Shown: positions 41,912 to 51,739, counted from the first letter of the stretch. The stretch: 64,000 bases of DNA from Brevibacillus fortis (GCF_003013395.1 NZ_PXZM01000011.1:1-64000); one strand, 5' to 3'. Notes: a model not told the origin generated them from the letters alone. Numbers and translations are program-made.

Positions 41912-43000
41912 ATGAGAAAAAAATCGATGCTGGCGGTCATGCTGAGCACAATGCTGACACTGCCTTTACTTGCTGCATGCGGAAACGGCGCGAATACTAC
42001 TCAACCGCAAACAGAAGCGCCAAAGGCACAAGAGCCGGCTGCCACAGAGCAAGTCGTCAACGTATTTACTGCGCGCCACTACGATATTGATAGCAAACTG
42101 TTCGCTGAATTTACCAAGCAAACAGGCATCAAGGTAAACGAAGTGAAGGGCACAGCAGAGGAGTTGGTTGAGCGCTTGAAGCGTGAAGGAGAGAGCTCCG
42201 AAGCTGATTTGTTCATCACGGTTGACGGTGGTGTTCTGAACTACGCGAAGCAAAACGGCGTTCTGCAACCGATTCAATCTGCTGAAGTAGAGAAAAACGT
42301 ACCGAAAGAACTGCGTGATCCTGACAACCAATGGATCGGTATGGCTACCCGTGCGCGTGTGATCGTCTATGCGAAGGATCGCGTGAAGCCAGAGCAGCTG
42401 TCTACGTATGAAGATTTGGCTACGGATAAATGGAAGGGCAAAGTATTGGTACGCTCTTCTTCCAACTTGTACAACCAGTCACTCGTTGCTTCCTTTATTG
42501 AGTTGAACGGCGAGCAGGCTGCATTGGATTGGGCAAAGGGTCTGGTAAACAATTTCGCGCGTAAGCCTGAGGGTGGAGACCGTGATCAGGCAAAGGCTGT
42601 CGTTGCCAAAGTCGGTGACGTTGCGATCATGAACACCTACTATGTTGGACAAATGCTGAACTCCAAAGATGCAGAGGAAGTAAAAGTCGCGCAAAACATC
42701 GGTGTCTTCTTCCCGAACCAAGAAACGACAGGCACACACTTGAACATTAGTGGTATTGGTTTGACCAAACACGCGAAAAACAAGGATAATGCCGTGAAAT
42801 TGATTGAGTTCGTCACAGGTAAAGAGGCTCAAACGATGCTGACAAACGGAAGCTACGAGTTCCCTGTCAATGCAGAGGCTGACAAGCCTGCTCTTTTGAA
42901 AGAGTGGGGAGAATTCAAAACGCAAAAGCTCGACTTTGCTAAGCTTGGCGAGTATAACAAAAAAGCGGTAGAACTGCTGAATCAAGCAGGTTGGAAATAA
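41912..43000 (+). CDS. Iron(III) ABC transporter substrate-binding lipoprotein (FutA/FbpA type)
   Basis: A 362-aa lipoprotein (lipobox LLAAC, Cys near 23) of the ferric-binding protein family. Typical tracts: VVNVFTARHYDIDSKLFAEF near 45, GGVLNYAKQNGVLQPI, WIGMATRARVIVY, NLYNQSLVASFI and GEYNKKAVELL at the end. These proteins capture ferric iron with Tyr residues at the cell surface. First gene of a three-gene operon behind a Fur box, so it should be induced by iron starvation. Confidence 0.94.
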   Translation: MRKKSMLAVMLSTMLTLPLLAACGNGANTTQPQTEAPKAQEPAATEQVVNVFTARHYDIDSKLFAEFTKQTGIKVNEVKGTAEELVERLKREGESSEADLFITVDGGVLNYAKQNGVLQPIQSAEVEKNVPKELRDPDNQWIGMATRARVIVYAKDRVKPEQLSTYEDLATDKWKGKVLVRSSSNLYNQSLVASFIELNGEQAALDWAKGLVNNFARKPEGGDRDQAKAVVAKVGDVAIMNTYYVGQMLNSKDAEEVKVAQNIGVFFPNQETTGTHLNISGIGLTKHAKNKDNAVKLIEFVTGKEAQTMLTNGSYEFPVNAEADKPALLKEWGEFKTQKLDFAKLGEYNKKAVELLNQAGWK

Positions 43001-43002
43001 GC

Positions 43003-44658
43003 ATGACGGGAGCACTTTTGCGTAGAAGCCTGAGACGAAAACTGAACGGGTGGGTAACGCTGAGCGTGATAGGGGCCTTTTTGGCCCTTCTCCCGTCTCT
43101 TTATATTTTTTTCGGACTCTTTCAAAAACAGAATGAAAACTGGCAGCATATCCAAGAGTACATGCTGCTGGATTACGCGCTGCAATCGTTATGGCTCGTG
43201 CTCGGTACCGGAGCCTGTACGATCATCGTAGGTGTGACCTTGGCCTGGCTGGTCGCTGCCTACGATTTTCCATTGCGTCGCTTTTTTTCATTTGCTTTTG
43301 TATTGCCGCTGGCGATTCCTCCGTATATCGCAGCATACACGTACGGCTCCATGCTCAGCTACACGGGGAGCATTCAGACGATTTTGCGTGAAACATTCGG
43401 GGTGATGCTCGATCAACGCTACTTTGACATTATGTCGATGAAGGGCGCTATTTTTATTTTTACCCTGTTTTTGTTCCCGTACGTTTATTTGATCACGAAA
43501 ACATTTCTTGAAAAACAGAGCGCTGTGTTCATCGAGAATGCTAGATTGCTCGGAAAAAACCAGACACATATCTTTTTTCGCATCGTCCTGCCTATGTCGC
43601 AAGCAGCCATCGTCGGTGGTGCAAGTCTTGTGGCATTTGAAGTGCTCAATGATTTTGGGGTGACGAAGCATTTTGGGATTCAGTCTTTTACTGCGGCGAT
43701 TTTCAAGACGTGGTTTGGCATGTATGACGTAGAATCGGCGATCCGTTTGTCGGCATGGCTTATGACGTTGATTATCGGGATCTTTGTCGCCGAGCGACTC
43801 GTGCGTAAACGAAAAAAATACAGCTCACCTACGAACAGGAGCACTCCGCTCACACGTAGAAAATTGCGTGGAATCCCGATGTACGCTGCCGTAGTCTTCG
43901 GATTAGTGATTGTTTCTTTTTCGTTTGTGATTCCTGTTGTGCAGTTGATTGTCTGGGCGACGTGGACGTATTGGGAAGTGCTGAACGAGACTTTCTGGAA
44001 GCTCTTGAGCAATACGCTGTTCATCTCTTGTATCTCGATCACCATCTTGATGCTACTCGCCGTAACGGTAGCGAATGTCATCCGCTACTCCCGAGGTTCG
44101 ATATTTGCCGTGGCACTGACGCGCTTGATTTCCATGGGCTATTCCATTCCGGGTGCAGTCTTGTCCATCGGTGTGATGGCGGTGGTGATGTCCGCAGATA
44201 AAGAACTGGGTTCCTTTTATAGCTGGCTGGGCTTAGGTGCAAACAAGCTGGTACTCAGCATGTCCTTATTCATGCTGACGTTTGCCTACATCATCCGCTT
44301 TCTTGCAGTCGGATTCAATGCAGTCGAAGCGGGGTTTGAGAAGACGGGAAACCGCTATTCAGAAGCGGCACGTATGCTCGGAATGAGCATGACACGAACC
44401 TTTTTTAAGGTGGATCTACCATTAATCAAAGGGGCTGTGCTCACTGGTTTTATCCTGGTGTTCATGGAAATCGTGAAGGAATTGCCGCTTACCTTGCTCC
44501 TTCGTCCCTATAACTTCGAAACGCTGGCAACAAAGGCGTATCAATATGCAAGCGATGAACAAATTCATCAGGCCGCGATTCCTTCGCTCTGTATCATTGC
44601 AGTGGGGATCGTCTCCGTTATTTTCTATCACTGGTTAGGAGAGAGACAGGCAAAATGA
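43003..44658 (+). CDS. Iron(III) ABC transporter permease (FbpB type, fused)
   Basis: A 551-aa permease with two binding-protein-dependent transport domains in tandem, about 12 helices (EAA-like loops ENARLLGKNQTHIFFRIVLP, shown in part as RLLGKNQTHIFF, and EAARMLGMSMTRTFFKVDLP, shown in part as AARMLGMSMTRTFF). ATG 43003 lies 2 nt after the stop of the binding-protein gene; a TTG at 42991 is possible but less likely. Works with the flanking lipoprotein and ATPase to import ferric iron. Confidence 0.93.
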   Translation: MTGALLRRSLRRKLNGWVTLSVIGAFLALLPSLYIFFGLFQKQNENWQHIQEYMLLDYALQSLWLVLGTGACTIIVGVTLAWLVAAYDFPLRRFFSFAFVLPLAIPPYIAAYTYGSMLSYTGSIQTILRETFGVMLDQRYFDIMSMKGAIFIFTLFLFPYVYLITKTFLEKQSAVFIENARLLGKNQTHIFFRIVLPMSQAAIVGGASLVAFEVLNDFGVTKHFGIQSFTAAIFKTWFGMYDVESAIRLSAWLMTLIIGIFVAERLVRKRKKYSSPTNRSTPLTRRKLRGIPMYAAVVFGLVIVSFSFVIPVVQLIVWATWTYWEVLNETFWKLLSNTLFISCISITILMLLAVTVANVIRYSRGSIFAVALTRLISMGYSIPGAVLSIGVMAVVMSADKELGSFYSWLGLGANKLVLSMSLFMLTFAYIIRFLAVGFNAVEAGFEKTGNRYSEAARMLGMSMTRTFFKVDLPLIKGAVLTGFILVFMEIVKELPLTLLLRPYNFETLATKAYQYASDEQIHQAAIPSLCIIAVGIVSVIFYHWLGERQAK

Positions 44659-45296
44659 CTTTTTTTGAAGTGAAAAACCTGACGTTTGGTTATGCAAGCG
44701 GGAACGGCAGCGTCATCCGGGATTTTTCCTTGCAGATGGAGCAGGGGGAAGTTGTCGGGCTGCTAGGGAATAGTGGTTGCGGAAAAAGTACATTGCTTCG
44801 ATTGATAGCCGGACTGGAGTCCCCCAAGAGCGGACGCATTCAGATCGATGGGAAAGTGCTGGTCGATCAGGGGCAGTTTGTGGAGCCAGAGCAACGTGGG
44901 ATCGGGATGATTTTTCAGGATTATGCGCTGTTTCCTCATTTAACTGTCGAGCAAAACATCTTGTTCGGTTTGCATCGCTTATCCAAAGCAGAGCGTCTGG
45001 TTCGTTTGCAAGAGATGTTGGCGCTCGTGCAGCTCGAAGGCTATGGCAAGCGATATCCACATGAGCTGAGCGGGGGACAGCAGCAGCGTGTTGCATTTGC
45101 GCGTGCGCTAGCACCGAGACCGGCTATCTTACTGATGGATGAGCCGTTCAGTAATCTGGATGCCGAGCTGAAAACGAAAATACGCGACGACTTGAAGCGA
45201 ATGCTGCGAGCTGCCAAGATGACTTCGATCCTGGTCACGCATGACAAAGCAGATGCGGAAACCATATGTGATCGCATCATTCGCATGACTCGCTAA
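44655..45296 (+). CDS. Iron(III) ABC transporter ATP-binding protein (FbpC-like, short)
   Basis: A 213-aa ATPase: Walker A GNSGCGKST near 37, Q-loop FQDYALFPHLT, signature LSGGQQQRVAFARAL, Walker B ILLMDEPFSNLD, H-loop VTHDKADAE. It stops after the ATPase core and lacks the C-terminal regulatory/TOBE domain present in typical FbpC (about 350 residues). The ATG overlaps the permease stop (ATGA). Confidence 0.92.
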   Translation: MTFFEVKNLTFGYASGNGSVIRDFSLQMEQGEVVGLLGNSGCGKSTLLRLIAGLESPKSGRIQIDGKVLVDQGQFVEPEQRGIGMIFQDYALFPHLTVEQNILFGLHRLSKAERLVRLQEMLALVQLEGYGKRYPHELSGGQQQRVAFARALAPRPAILLMDEPFSNLDAELKTKIRDDLKRMLRAAKMTSILVTHDKADAETICDRIIRMTR

Positions 45297-45431
45297 GGGC
45301 AAAGTGCAGCTTTCAGCCTCCAAAGTGCATAGTTGTACCGTACGTTGTTGTATAATGTGCATACGACGAATTTTGCAGTGTGCGGTCTGCTGTCTTTCAG
45401 TCAGCACCGTTCAAATAGAGGAGGATGGAAC

Positions 45432-46157
45432 ATGAAAATTGAAATCTGGTCTGATTTTGCCTGCCCGTTTTGCTATATCGGAAAGCGCCGTCTGGAAGGA
45501 GCGCTGTCGCAATTTCCGCATAAGGATCAAGTAGAGGTTGTATATCGCAGCTTCCAGCTCGACCCGCAGATGGAACGCGATACCGATATGGACATGCATG
45601 AGGTACTGGCAGCCAAGTACAGCATTCCACTCGCACAGGCGAAGGGGATGAATGACCAAGTAACCCAAATGGCAAAAGGCGTCGGCCTCGATTATCATTT
45701 TGACACGATGATCCCGACCAATACATTCGATGCGCATCGCTTGACGCACTATGCCCAAGCTAATGGAAAAATGAAGGAAATGAAGGAGCGACTGCTGAAG
45801 GCGTACTTTACAGAATCGCTCCATCTCGGTGACCATGAGGTGCTGGCACAGCTTGCTTCTGAGGTAGGCTTGGACAAGGAAGCGACGCTCGCCATGCTGG
45901 CAGGAGACGAATACAGAGAGCAAGTACAAGAGGACAAACAACGAGGCAACGATTTGGGTGTCACGGGTGTACCATTCTTTGTCATTAACAACAAATATGC
46001 AGTCTCTGGCGCGCAGCCAGGAGAAGTCTTTTTAGGCGCATTGAACCAGGTATGGGAAGAAGAAAGTGCCGCTCCTGCTCTGAAATTCGTGCAGAACGAC
46101 GAGAAAAAAGACGAGCAATCCGGCGACAATTGCGCAGATGGCTCCTGCAAAATATAA
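45432..46157 (+). CDS. DsbA-family oxidoreductase (FrnE-like)
   Basis: A 241-aa cytosolic thioredoxin-fold protein with the active site ACPFCYIGKRRLE at about residues 10-22, and GVTGVPFFVINNKYAVSGAQPG near 175 (cis-Pro loop). FrnE-type members are disulfide oxidoreductases or isomerases. The C-terminus ends in a second Cys pair (NCADGSCKI). ATG 45432 after AGAGGAGGATGGAAC. A TATAAT box lies at 45351-45356. Confidence 0.92.
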   Translation: MKIEIWSDFACPFCYIGKRRLEGALSQFPHKDQVEVVYRSFQLDPQMERDTDMDMHEVLAAKYSIPLAQAKGMNDQVTQMAKGVGLDYHFDTMIPTNTFDAHRLTHYAQANGKMKEMKERLLKAYFTESLHLGDHEVLAQLASEVGLDKEATLAMLAGDEYREQVQEDKQRGNDLGVTGVPFFVINNKYAVSGAQPGEVFLGALNQVWEEESAAPALKFVQNDEKKDEQSGDNCADGSCKI

Positions 46158-46173
46158 GGTTTAGCTAGGCTAA

Positions 46174-46206
46174 AACCGATTCCTAATAAGGAGTCGGTTT
46201 TTTTTG
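46174..46206 (+). terminator. Intrinsic terminator after the DsbA-family gene
   Basis: AACCGATTCCT / AGGAGTCGGTT stem followed by T8. Confidence 0.9.
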
Positions 46207-46319
46207 TGGAAAAAATTTCATTTATCCTGAAACAAAAATTGACCTCATTCGAATAATGGTCACAGAGTAAACATCCGAGATACCAGCTGCCAAAAAATAG
46301 AGCGAGTGAGGGACGAAAC

Positions 46320-47066
46320 ATGAATAAATGGACGAAAAGAGTATTTGTACTCATGACAGCGAGTCTGGTTGCCAGTGGAAATGGAGCAGGACATCAGCAA
46401 AATTCAATTCGCTGATCCCAATAAGGTGCATGCAAAAGAAAAGGTGGCAGAGATGTTTGCTTCAGCTATGAAGCCTTACTACGGACAGAGTGCAGATGGG
46501 CAAGGCACGAAGTTCTTGTACGCTCCGTATCTCGGTGAAATCAAAGCGAGCATTGGGAGCCAGCCGCTTTCTTGGCAGCCAAGACAGGATACAATCCCAC
46601 AAAAGGGCGCGCGACTTTTCAGGAAGAGAGCGATCCGAAAACCGGAATTAGCAATTACCTGTGGATGACAGAGGACGAGGTCATCGCCAATATCTTCTTC
46701 GAAACTAAGACAGGAAAGGTCACAAATTATCAAGTATTGGATAGAAAGCGGAAAAGTGAAGCAGATAAAAAGCTGAGCGAAGAGCAGGCGCTAAAAGCTG
46801 CCGTGGAAGCCATGTCAGAGTTCCTTCCTCTCACCGATAAAGAAATGGTCCTAATCGCTAATCAATATGAACCCGATCAAAATTTGTACAAATTTGATTT
46901 CACCATGCTTTACCAGGGGTACCCGCTCAAGCTGTATTACTCCGTAGATGAGAAAAATAGAAACGTAGCGGAGCTCGTTTATGTTTCTCCAATCTTTCAT
47001 AGTGATGAAATTGATGCCCTGACCGGCGAGTTCTACACCTTTGGAGAAGAGGAAGAAACCGAATAA
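46320..47066 (+). pseudogene. Frameshifted secreted PepSY/YcdB-like protein
   Basis: A signal-peptide-like start (MNKWTKRVFVLMTASLVASG) opens in one frame at 46320, the continuation (EMEQDISKIQFADPNK ... GEIKASIGSQPL) is in the +1 frame up to about 46560, and the rest (FLAAKTGYNPTKG ... ALTGEFYTFGEEEETE) is back in the first frame and ends at 47066. Two compensating shifts would restore one protein of about 248 aa. The C-terminal part resembles the YcdB/PepSY-like repeats of the membrane protein encoded two genes downstream. Either a decayed gene or two sequencing errors in homopolymer-poor sequence. Confidence 0.65.
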
Positions 47067-47082
47067 GAAAGGGGGGAGCCTG

Positions 47083-47622
47083 TTGTCTCCCGATTTGGCA
47101 GAACGGATAGGGGTTATTTACGAGACCCACTATGATGATATCTACTTTTTTTTGCTCTACTTTACGGGCAGACAAGAAGATGCAGAAGACATGGTGCAGG
47201 AAGTATTTTCACGACTATTAAAAATACTGCCGAGGTATGACGGGCGGGTCGGAATGAAGACATGGCTTTTTTCCATCGCCAAGCATGTCGCGATTGATCA
47301 TTACCGCAAGCAAAAGTGGCAGCGTTTGTTCTCAGACAACTGGTTGGCCCTCATGAAGTCTACGGAGGGTCTTCCAGAAGAGGAGCTTGCGACAAAAGAA
47401 GAGATGCATAGAATTCAACGGGCTTTGCAAAAGCTGAAGCCCGATCAGCGTATCATTGTGATTTTGCGATACATAAAGGAGTACAGCGTGAAGGAAACAG
47501 CCGAGATTTTGGCGATTCCAGAGACAAAAGTGAGAGTGGACTGTCATAGGGGACTAAAGGCGTTGCAGAAAATACTCGGCAGCGCTTGCGAGGGGAGGAT
47601 TGCCAATGAGTTTGCCAGATGA
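47083..47622 (+). CDS. ECF-type RNA polymerase sigma factor
   Basis: A 179-aa sigma factor with region 2 (YDDIYFFLLYFTGRQEDAEDMVQEVF, shown for reference as GRQEDAEDMVQEVF) and region 4 (ILRYIKEYSVKETAEIL, ETKVRVDCHRGLKAL). I choose TTG 47083, preceded by AAGGGGGGAGCCTG; the ORF is open to 47041 but the extra residues overlap the upstream gene. It overlaps the following membrane protein gene, the probable anti-sigma partner, by 17 nt. Confidence 0.92.
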   Translation: MSPDLAERIGVIYETHYDDIYFFLLYFTGRQEDAEDMVQEVFSRLLKILPRYDGRVGMKTWLFSIAKHVAIDHYRKQKWQRLFSDNWLALMKSTEGLPEEELATKEEMHRIQRALQKLKPDQRIIVILRYIKEYSVKETAEILAIPETKVRVDCHRGLKALQKILGSACEGRIANEFAR

Positions 47623-49168
47623 AGACCACGTAATCGAATTACTGAAGCAGGTCAGGCAGGAGAGCAACCCACCTCGTCAAGTGTGGAAGCAGATGGGCAA
47701 GGAAAGGCTCATTCGTGAGGCGTATCGCATGCAGCAGGCAGTGATGGTCAAGCGAGTTGTCGCCGGAGCAGGTTCCCTTGCTGCAGCCGTATTCATGGGT
47801 GTTTGGCTGAGCTATGATTCATCACTGAAGCCATCTGTTGATACGCAAACAACCATTTCAACCCCTGCCGTCATAACTGCTACACCACCAAATGCTACCC
47901 CTTCCCCATCAGTTGAAAGTAAGGCTAAGCCAGAGGAGAAGCAGGAAGTTGGCGCAAAAGTAGACAACAAAATCGTTCAAAACCAAGCAGTTACTCGTGA
48001 TGCTCCACAGCCGCAGACAGTAGCACCGGAGGCCGCAACGAACCCGTTAGATATGAGCCGACCCACACCGACACGTGAGAAGTCGCCAATGGAAGTACAG
48101 GCAGAGGCCTATTTGCAAAAGAAGCTGGGGGTACAGAGCAAACAGTTTGAAGTGGATCATGTTCACTCGAATTTGACACAAGGAGAAGTAGCTTTTCGCA
48201 AAATCATCAATGGCATTCCTCATCAGGAGAATAGCGCGATGGTCCGTATCTCCCCAAAAACAGGCGAAATGAGCTTGCTTCTTTACCCTGATCTCGAAGA
48301 TGGTGGCATAGCGTCACAGCCTACCAATCGTGACGGGAAGATCGACAAAGTGAAGGCAGCCCAGCAACTGGGGAGTACGCTTCGGCTCGTTTATGCAGGA
48401 AAGAAACAACGGGGGCTTCAATACGTAGTAGCATCAGATGTTTATGTGAACGCGAAAACAGGTAAGCTGATCGGCCAAGAGAGAGCGGAGAAAAAGTCCG
48501 TTTCTGTTTCGGGACAAGGAAAACTACTCGTGCTGAAAACTTCTGATGAGGTGGCAGAGTTGCTTGAGCGCAAGTTGGACATAAAGGTCGAACAAAAAGC
48601 ATTCATCGGTGTAAATCCGCATGGTATTTCATACTCTTGGAACGATGGGCGGGGCAACGGCGTTTCCGTTGAGACGACAGATGACGGAGCATTCCTCGGG
48701 TTTTCCCAAATGGCTGCAGATGGACGTCAGAACGAACGAGAAACGACCTACGAACAGGCACAAACACTCGCGATAGCCCACTTGGAGAAATTCCTCCCCA
48801 CAGATATTCGTGAGTTGTCAGTGGAAGCGTCGCAAGAGTCACCTAGCACCATTCAATTTACTTTTGCCCCGAAGGTCAACGGGATTCCCGTCATGGATCA
48901 TCCTTATAAAGTGTCGGTCGAGCTGGCTAGCGGGCTTGTTACCGAGCTTACGGGCAACTTTTCAGATTTATCATGGATACAGACTGATCAGACAGCAAAA
49001 ACGCTCTCTAAGGAAGAGGCACTTGATCAATTTGTGCAACATGCTCCACTGGAACTCGTGTACTTGCCAGTGGAAAAAGGGGCCGAGCCTGTACTTGCTT
49101 ATCAGATCCGCTGGGATTCAGAACAGTCATGGGCAATAGAAGCTACGACAGGCAAGGTCATCAACTAA
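47606..49168 (+). CDS. Membrane-anchored YcdB/PepSY-like protein, probable anti-sigma factor
   Basis: A 520-aa protein: a short N-terminal cytosolic part (residues 1-48), one membrane helix at about 50-68 (VVAGAGSLAAAVFMGVWL), a Pro/Thr/Ala-rich linker to about 155 and a large extracellular region of YcdB/YcdC-type (PepSY-related) repeats. The layout and the overlap with the sigma gene point to an anti-sigma factor whose N-terminus holds the sigma factor and whose outer domain senses the envelope. ATG 47606 after GGGGAGGATTGCCA. The sensing role is inference. Confidence 0.8.
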   Translation: MSLPDEDHVIELLKQVRQESNPPRQVWKQMGKERLIREAYRMQQAVMVKRVVAGAGSLAAAVFMGVWLSYDSSLKPSVDTQTTISTPAVITATPPNATPSPSVESKAKPEEKQEVGAKVDNKIVQNQAVTRDAPQPQTVAPEAATNPLDMSRPTPTREKSPMEVQAEAYLQKKLGVQSKQFEVDHVHSNLTQGEVAFRKIINGIPHQENSAMVRISPKTGEMSLLLYPDLEDGGIASQPTNRDGKIDKVKAAQQLGSTLRLVYAGKKQRGLQYVVASDVYVNAKTGKLIGQERAEKKSVSVSGQGKLLVLKTSDEVAELLERKLDIKVEQKAFIGVNPHGISYSWNDGRGNGVSVETTDDGAFLGFSQMAADGRQNERETTYEQAQTLAIAHLEKFLPTDIRELSVEASQESPSTIQFTFAPKVNGIPVMDHPYKVSVELASGLVTELTGNFSDLSWIQTDQTAKTLSKEEALDQFVQHAPLELVYLPVEKGAEPVLAYQIRWDSEQSWAIEATTGKVIN

Positions 49169-49181
49169 AAAGTCCGCAACG

Positions 49182-49212
49182 AACCTCCATGAAAAGACGC
49201 TTCATGGAGGTT
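49182..49212 (+). terminator. Intrinsic terminator after the anti-sigma gene
   Basis: AACCTCCATGAA / TTCATGGAGGTTT, a perfect 12-bp stem; the T-run after it is weak (TTTAGTTTCTTT). Confidence 0.7.
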
Positions 49213-49305
49213 TAGTTTCTTTGCTGGCGCGCAAGCAGACATATGGAGGTAGTTTGTATACGTAGCATACGCCAAAAGGCTTCGCACCAAGTCGATGCGA
49301 AGCCT

Positions 49306-49878
49306 TTAGCGGGAAAGCATAGGATAACTCGCGTGCACATGTTGTTTGAAGCTCTCGTAGTCCGAGGCATGTATATGAGAGTCGTGGTCGCTTATACATA
49401 CATGCTTCATGCCAAGGCGATGAGCGAACCGATTGCCTGCTTCTGTGATATTATCCATGATGATCGATTGGATGCGGTAACCACTCTGTTCGACACGATC
49501 CAGTACATCGAGATAATGATGCAGCATCATGCGCACGGCAGGGCTTTTCCGATACAATGAATCAACGACGACACAGGACAGAAAATAATAGACTTGCTCT
49601 GGTGAAGTTGTTAAATCTTCGATATCCGCAGTCGTCATCAGGCTGTCCTTAAACGTCCCTTGTGCAATTTGCAGGTAGATAGGCGGCTTGACGGGAAGCA
49701 GGTTCATAAAAGCGATAATGCGCCCATTCTCTTCGATCGCAACGACCGAATCGGGACGAAACAAATACCAATTGTAGCTCTCTTGGTATGGTGTAATAAA
49801 TTCAGCATCGTAGTATTGAAGCTCGAGCTGTTCCATCTGTCTAAAATGTTCGAGGTGCAAGTGCTCTATGATCTTCAC
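49306..49878 (-). CDS. GNAT-like acetyltransferase
   Basis: A 190-aa protein of acetyltransferase size and fold order (SVVAIEENGRIIAFMNLLPV, FLSCVVVDSLYRKSPAVRMM, NRFAHRLGMKHV). The acetyl-CoA motif is weak: instead of Q/RxxGxG/A there is YRKSPAVRM, so binding is uncertain. GTG 49878 after AAGGAAGGAG. It follows the phosphotransferase gene by 68 bp on the same strand. Confidence 0.7.
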   Translation of the reverse strand: MKIIEHLHLEHFRQMEQLELQYYDAEFITPYQESYNWYLFRPDSVVAIEENGRIIAFMNLLPVKPPIYLQIAQGTFKDSLMTTADIEDLTTSPEQVYYFLSCVVVDSLYRKSPAVRMMLHHYLDVLDRVEQSGYRIQSIIMDNITEAGNRFAHRLGMKHVCISDHDSHIHASDYESFKQHVHASYPMLSR

Positions 49879-49946
49879 AAGCAAATCTCCTTCCTTACGC
49901 AAATCGGCTTTTCCGTAGATTTCGGCTCGCTGTATGCTTTCTTTGG

Positions 49947-50915
49947 TTAAATAGCGAATAGCTCGTTTGCGAGCTCCTCGAGCGTGCAGATATCTTGCAG
50001 AGGCAAACGATCAGGAAGCATGTAGAAAACGTCCATGGCATAGTGCTGCGTAAGCCCGTGTGCCTGACGGTAGAGGGCTTGCGCCATTGCTTTGTGGGCA
50101 AAATCGGTGGTCAAAGGCCAATTGCTTGCCTCGAGAAATACTTTCAGCAAGGTCTTGTCACAATCGAACAAATCCAGGTGCAGCTTGGCGAACTCATAGT
50201 GCCGATCTGTCACCATCATATCGCCCCAATCGATAATCCCGCTGAGACGGCCATTCTCCACGAAAACATGACGGAACATCAAGTCACCGTGGACGACGAC
50301 AGGATCAAACGGTCCGAGTCTGGCAAGATAGTCGTCGATTTGGGAGATCAACTGTAACGGCAGCGAGCTCTTTTTTGCAGCAGCCACTACATCCATGTCC
50401 GACCAGTCTGCGTGCGTAGCGATGCCGGTTGAAGGGAGTGCATGGACTCTCGCCATTTGTTTTCCCAAGTCCGCAGCGACAGAGAGTTGTTGTTCGTAAG
50501 TTAGCTTGGCATTTTGCCAGGATACGCCAGACATGCGTGTGGTAATCAAGTATGGCCATGGGTGGTTGGCGTCCTCGGACAGGTATCCTTCAGCCAGCAG
50601 TCTGGGTGCGGCAATTTCCGGGTCGTTGGCGAGCAAGGCCTGTGCAGCACGTTCAACAGAATAGCTCTTGTGCCATGGTTTTAAGTGTCCGAACAGTTTG
50701 ACTACGACATCTCCGTATAGAAAGGATGGATACGTTCCGCCGATCCCAGCCACCAATTCTTGATTTGCTTCGAACAGGTCATGACGTTTCAGGATGTCAG
50801 TAATGTAGGGCATCCAGAAGCTGGTGTCGTTATTGTGCAAAATGTATTCTTGTAGAGATGGGAAAGTGGGAGGATGAACAGGTTTGTTCCTTGCTGCAAA
50901 TGTTGAACCATCCAT
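49947..50915 (-). CDS. Aminoglycoside phosphotransferase-family (APH) protein
   Basis: A 322-aa kinase-like protein. The catalytic loop reads VVVHGDLMFRHVFV (residues about 213-226), with His in place of the usual Asn, as in Mph-like members, and the metal loop GIIDWGD follows. The N-terminal lobe shows PSFLYGDVVVKLFG with the conserved Lys. The general style resembles hygromycin-B-kinase-like proteins. ATG 50915 after CCAGGAGGTATGTTG. The gene for an ANT-fold enzyme lies 32 bp upstream, so they may be cotranscribed. Activity on a drug is inference. Confidence 0.85.
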   Translation of the reverse strand: MDGSTFAARNKPVHPPTFPSLQEYILHNNDTSFWMPYITDILKRHDLFEANQELVAGIGGTYPSFLYGDVVVKLFGHLKPWHKSYSVERAAQALLANDPEIAAPRLLAEGYLSEDANHPWPYLITTRMSGVSWQNAKLTYEQQLSVAADLGKQMARVHALPSTGIATHADWSDMDVVAAAKKSSLPLQLISQIDDYLARLGPFDPVVVHGDLMFRHVFVENGRLSGIIDWGDMMVTDRHYEFAKLHLDLFDCDKTLLKVFLEASNWPLTTDFAHKAMAQALYRQAHGLTQHYAMDVFYMLPDRLPLQDICTLEELANELFAI

Positions 50916-50947
50916 CAACATACCTCCTGGCATAGACGATTTTATTG

Positions 50948-51739
50948 TTATTCCGTCTTACTTGGCGACAGTTTGCAGATATGGCGTATAAATCTCTGGG
51001 TTTCTTTTGCCCGCTTGATTCTGGATGGAAACAAGGATGGTTCATTTGAGTGGTAGCGAATTCGCAATGATTCCCTCAGTAAAAGATGCCATTCACTTGG
51101 AAGTTCTTGCAAGGCTTGTTCTACGGCCTTTCTCTTCGGAATAATGTCCTCATGGATGAGCGCGTAATAGATTCGGCATAAGGTGAGAACGGCGAATTCT
51201 ACCCACCCATCGAGCCAGAATTTCAGCAAGCTGTTTCCTTTCGGCGCCCAATACTCATGTACATTGTATTTCATCGTTTCCCCGACATCAAACCACTGAG
51301 TAGGGATTTGTAATTGTTCAATGCTTTTCCCCATGACGGTAATGCCCCGTTGCTTGAGGACCCACCATGTTACATGATTGACATCATAGTGGCCGGATGG
51401 TTTGAATGCGCCATTGTCACAGTAAGGATAAGGCTCCAAGGATGGATTGGTTTTTCCGATGTCATCCAGCCTTAAATACATGCCGTCCAACCTTTTTGCT
51501 AGTGGGTTGGCGTTATGGAGAGCATGATGAATGTTCTTGAGTATTTCTATTTCTGCATTTGTTAACCTTCTATGCAAGAGTGTTACAAAATCAATATCAC
51601 TGTTATCTTCCTCGAAGCCTGACAGTGCAATAGAACCATACAAATACACACCGTAGATCGCATCTGGCAGTTCAGTCAGAAGCCGTTGCGTATAGTCGCG
51701 TAATAAAGGTCTAACACTTTCCGGGATACTCGTGTCCAT
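50948..51739 (-). CDS. Nucleotidyltransferase of the AadA/ANT(9) type (DUF4111)
   Basis: A 263-aa protein with the nucleotidyltransferase signature YGSIALSGFEEDNSDIDFV near 32-50 (G-S followed by D-x-D) and a C-terminal helical DUF4111 domain (ALTLCRIYYAL-like FAVLTLCRIYYALI near 182). This is the fold of streptomycin/spectinomycin adenylyltransferases. Starts with ATG after AAAGGAGATTCCTT. With the APH gene it forms a candidate resistance pair; it could equally act on a cell metabolite. Confidence 0.85.
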   Translation of the reverse strand: MDTSIPESVRPLLRDYTQRLLTELPDAIYGVYLYGSIALSGFEEDNSDIDFVTLLHRRLTNAEIEILKNIHHALHNANPLAKRLDGMYLRLDDIGKTNPSLEPYPYCDNGAFKPSGHYDVNHVTWWVLKQRGITVMGKSIEQLQIPTQWFDVGETMKYNVHEYWAPKGNSLLKFWLDGWVEFAVLTLCRIYYALIHEDIIPKRKAVEQALQELPSEWHLLLRESLRIRYHSNEPSLFPSRIKRAKETQRFIRHICKLSPSKTE

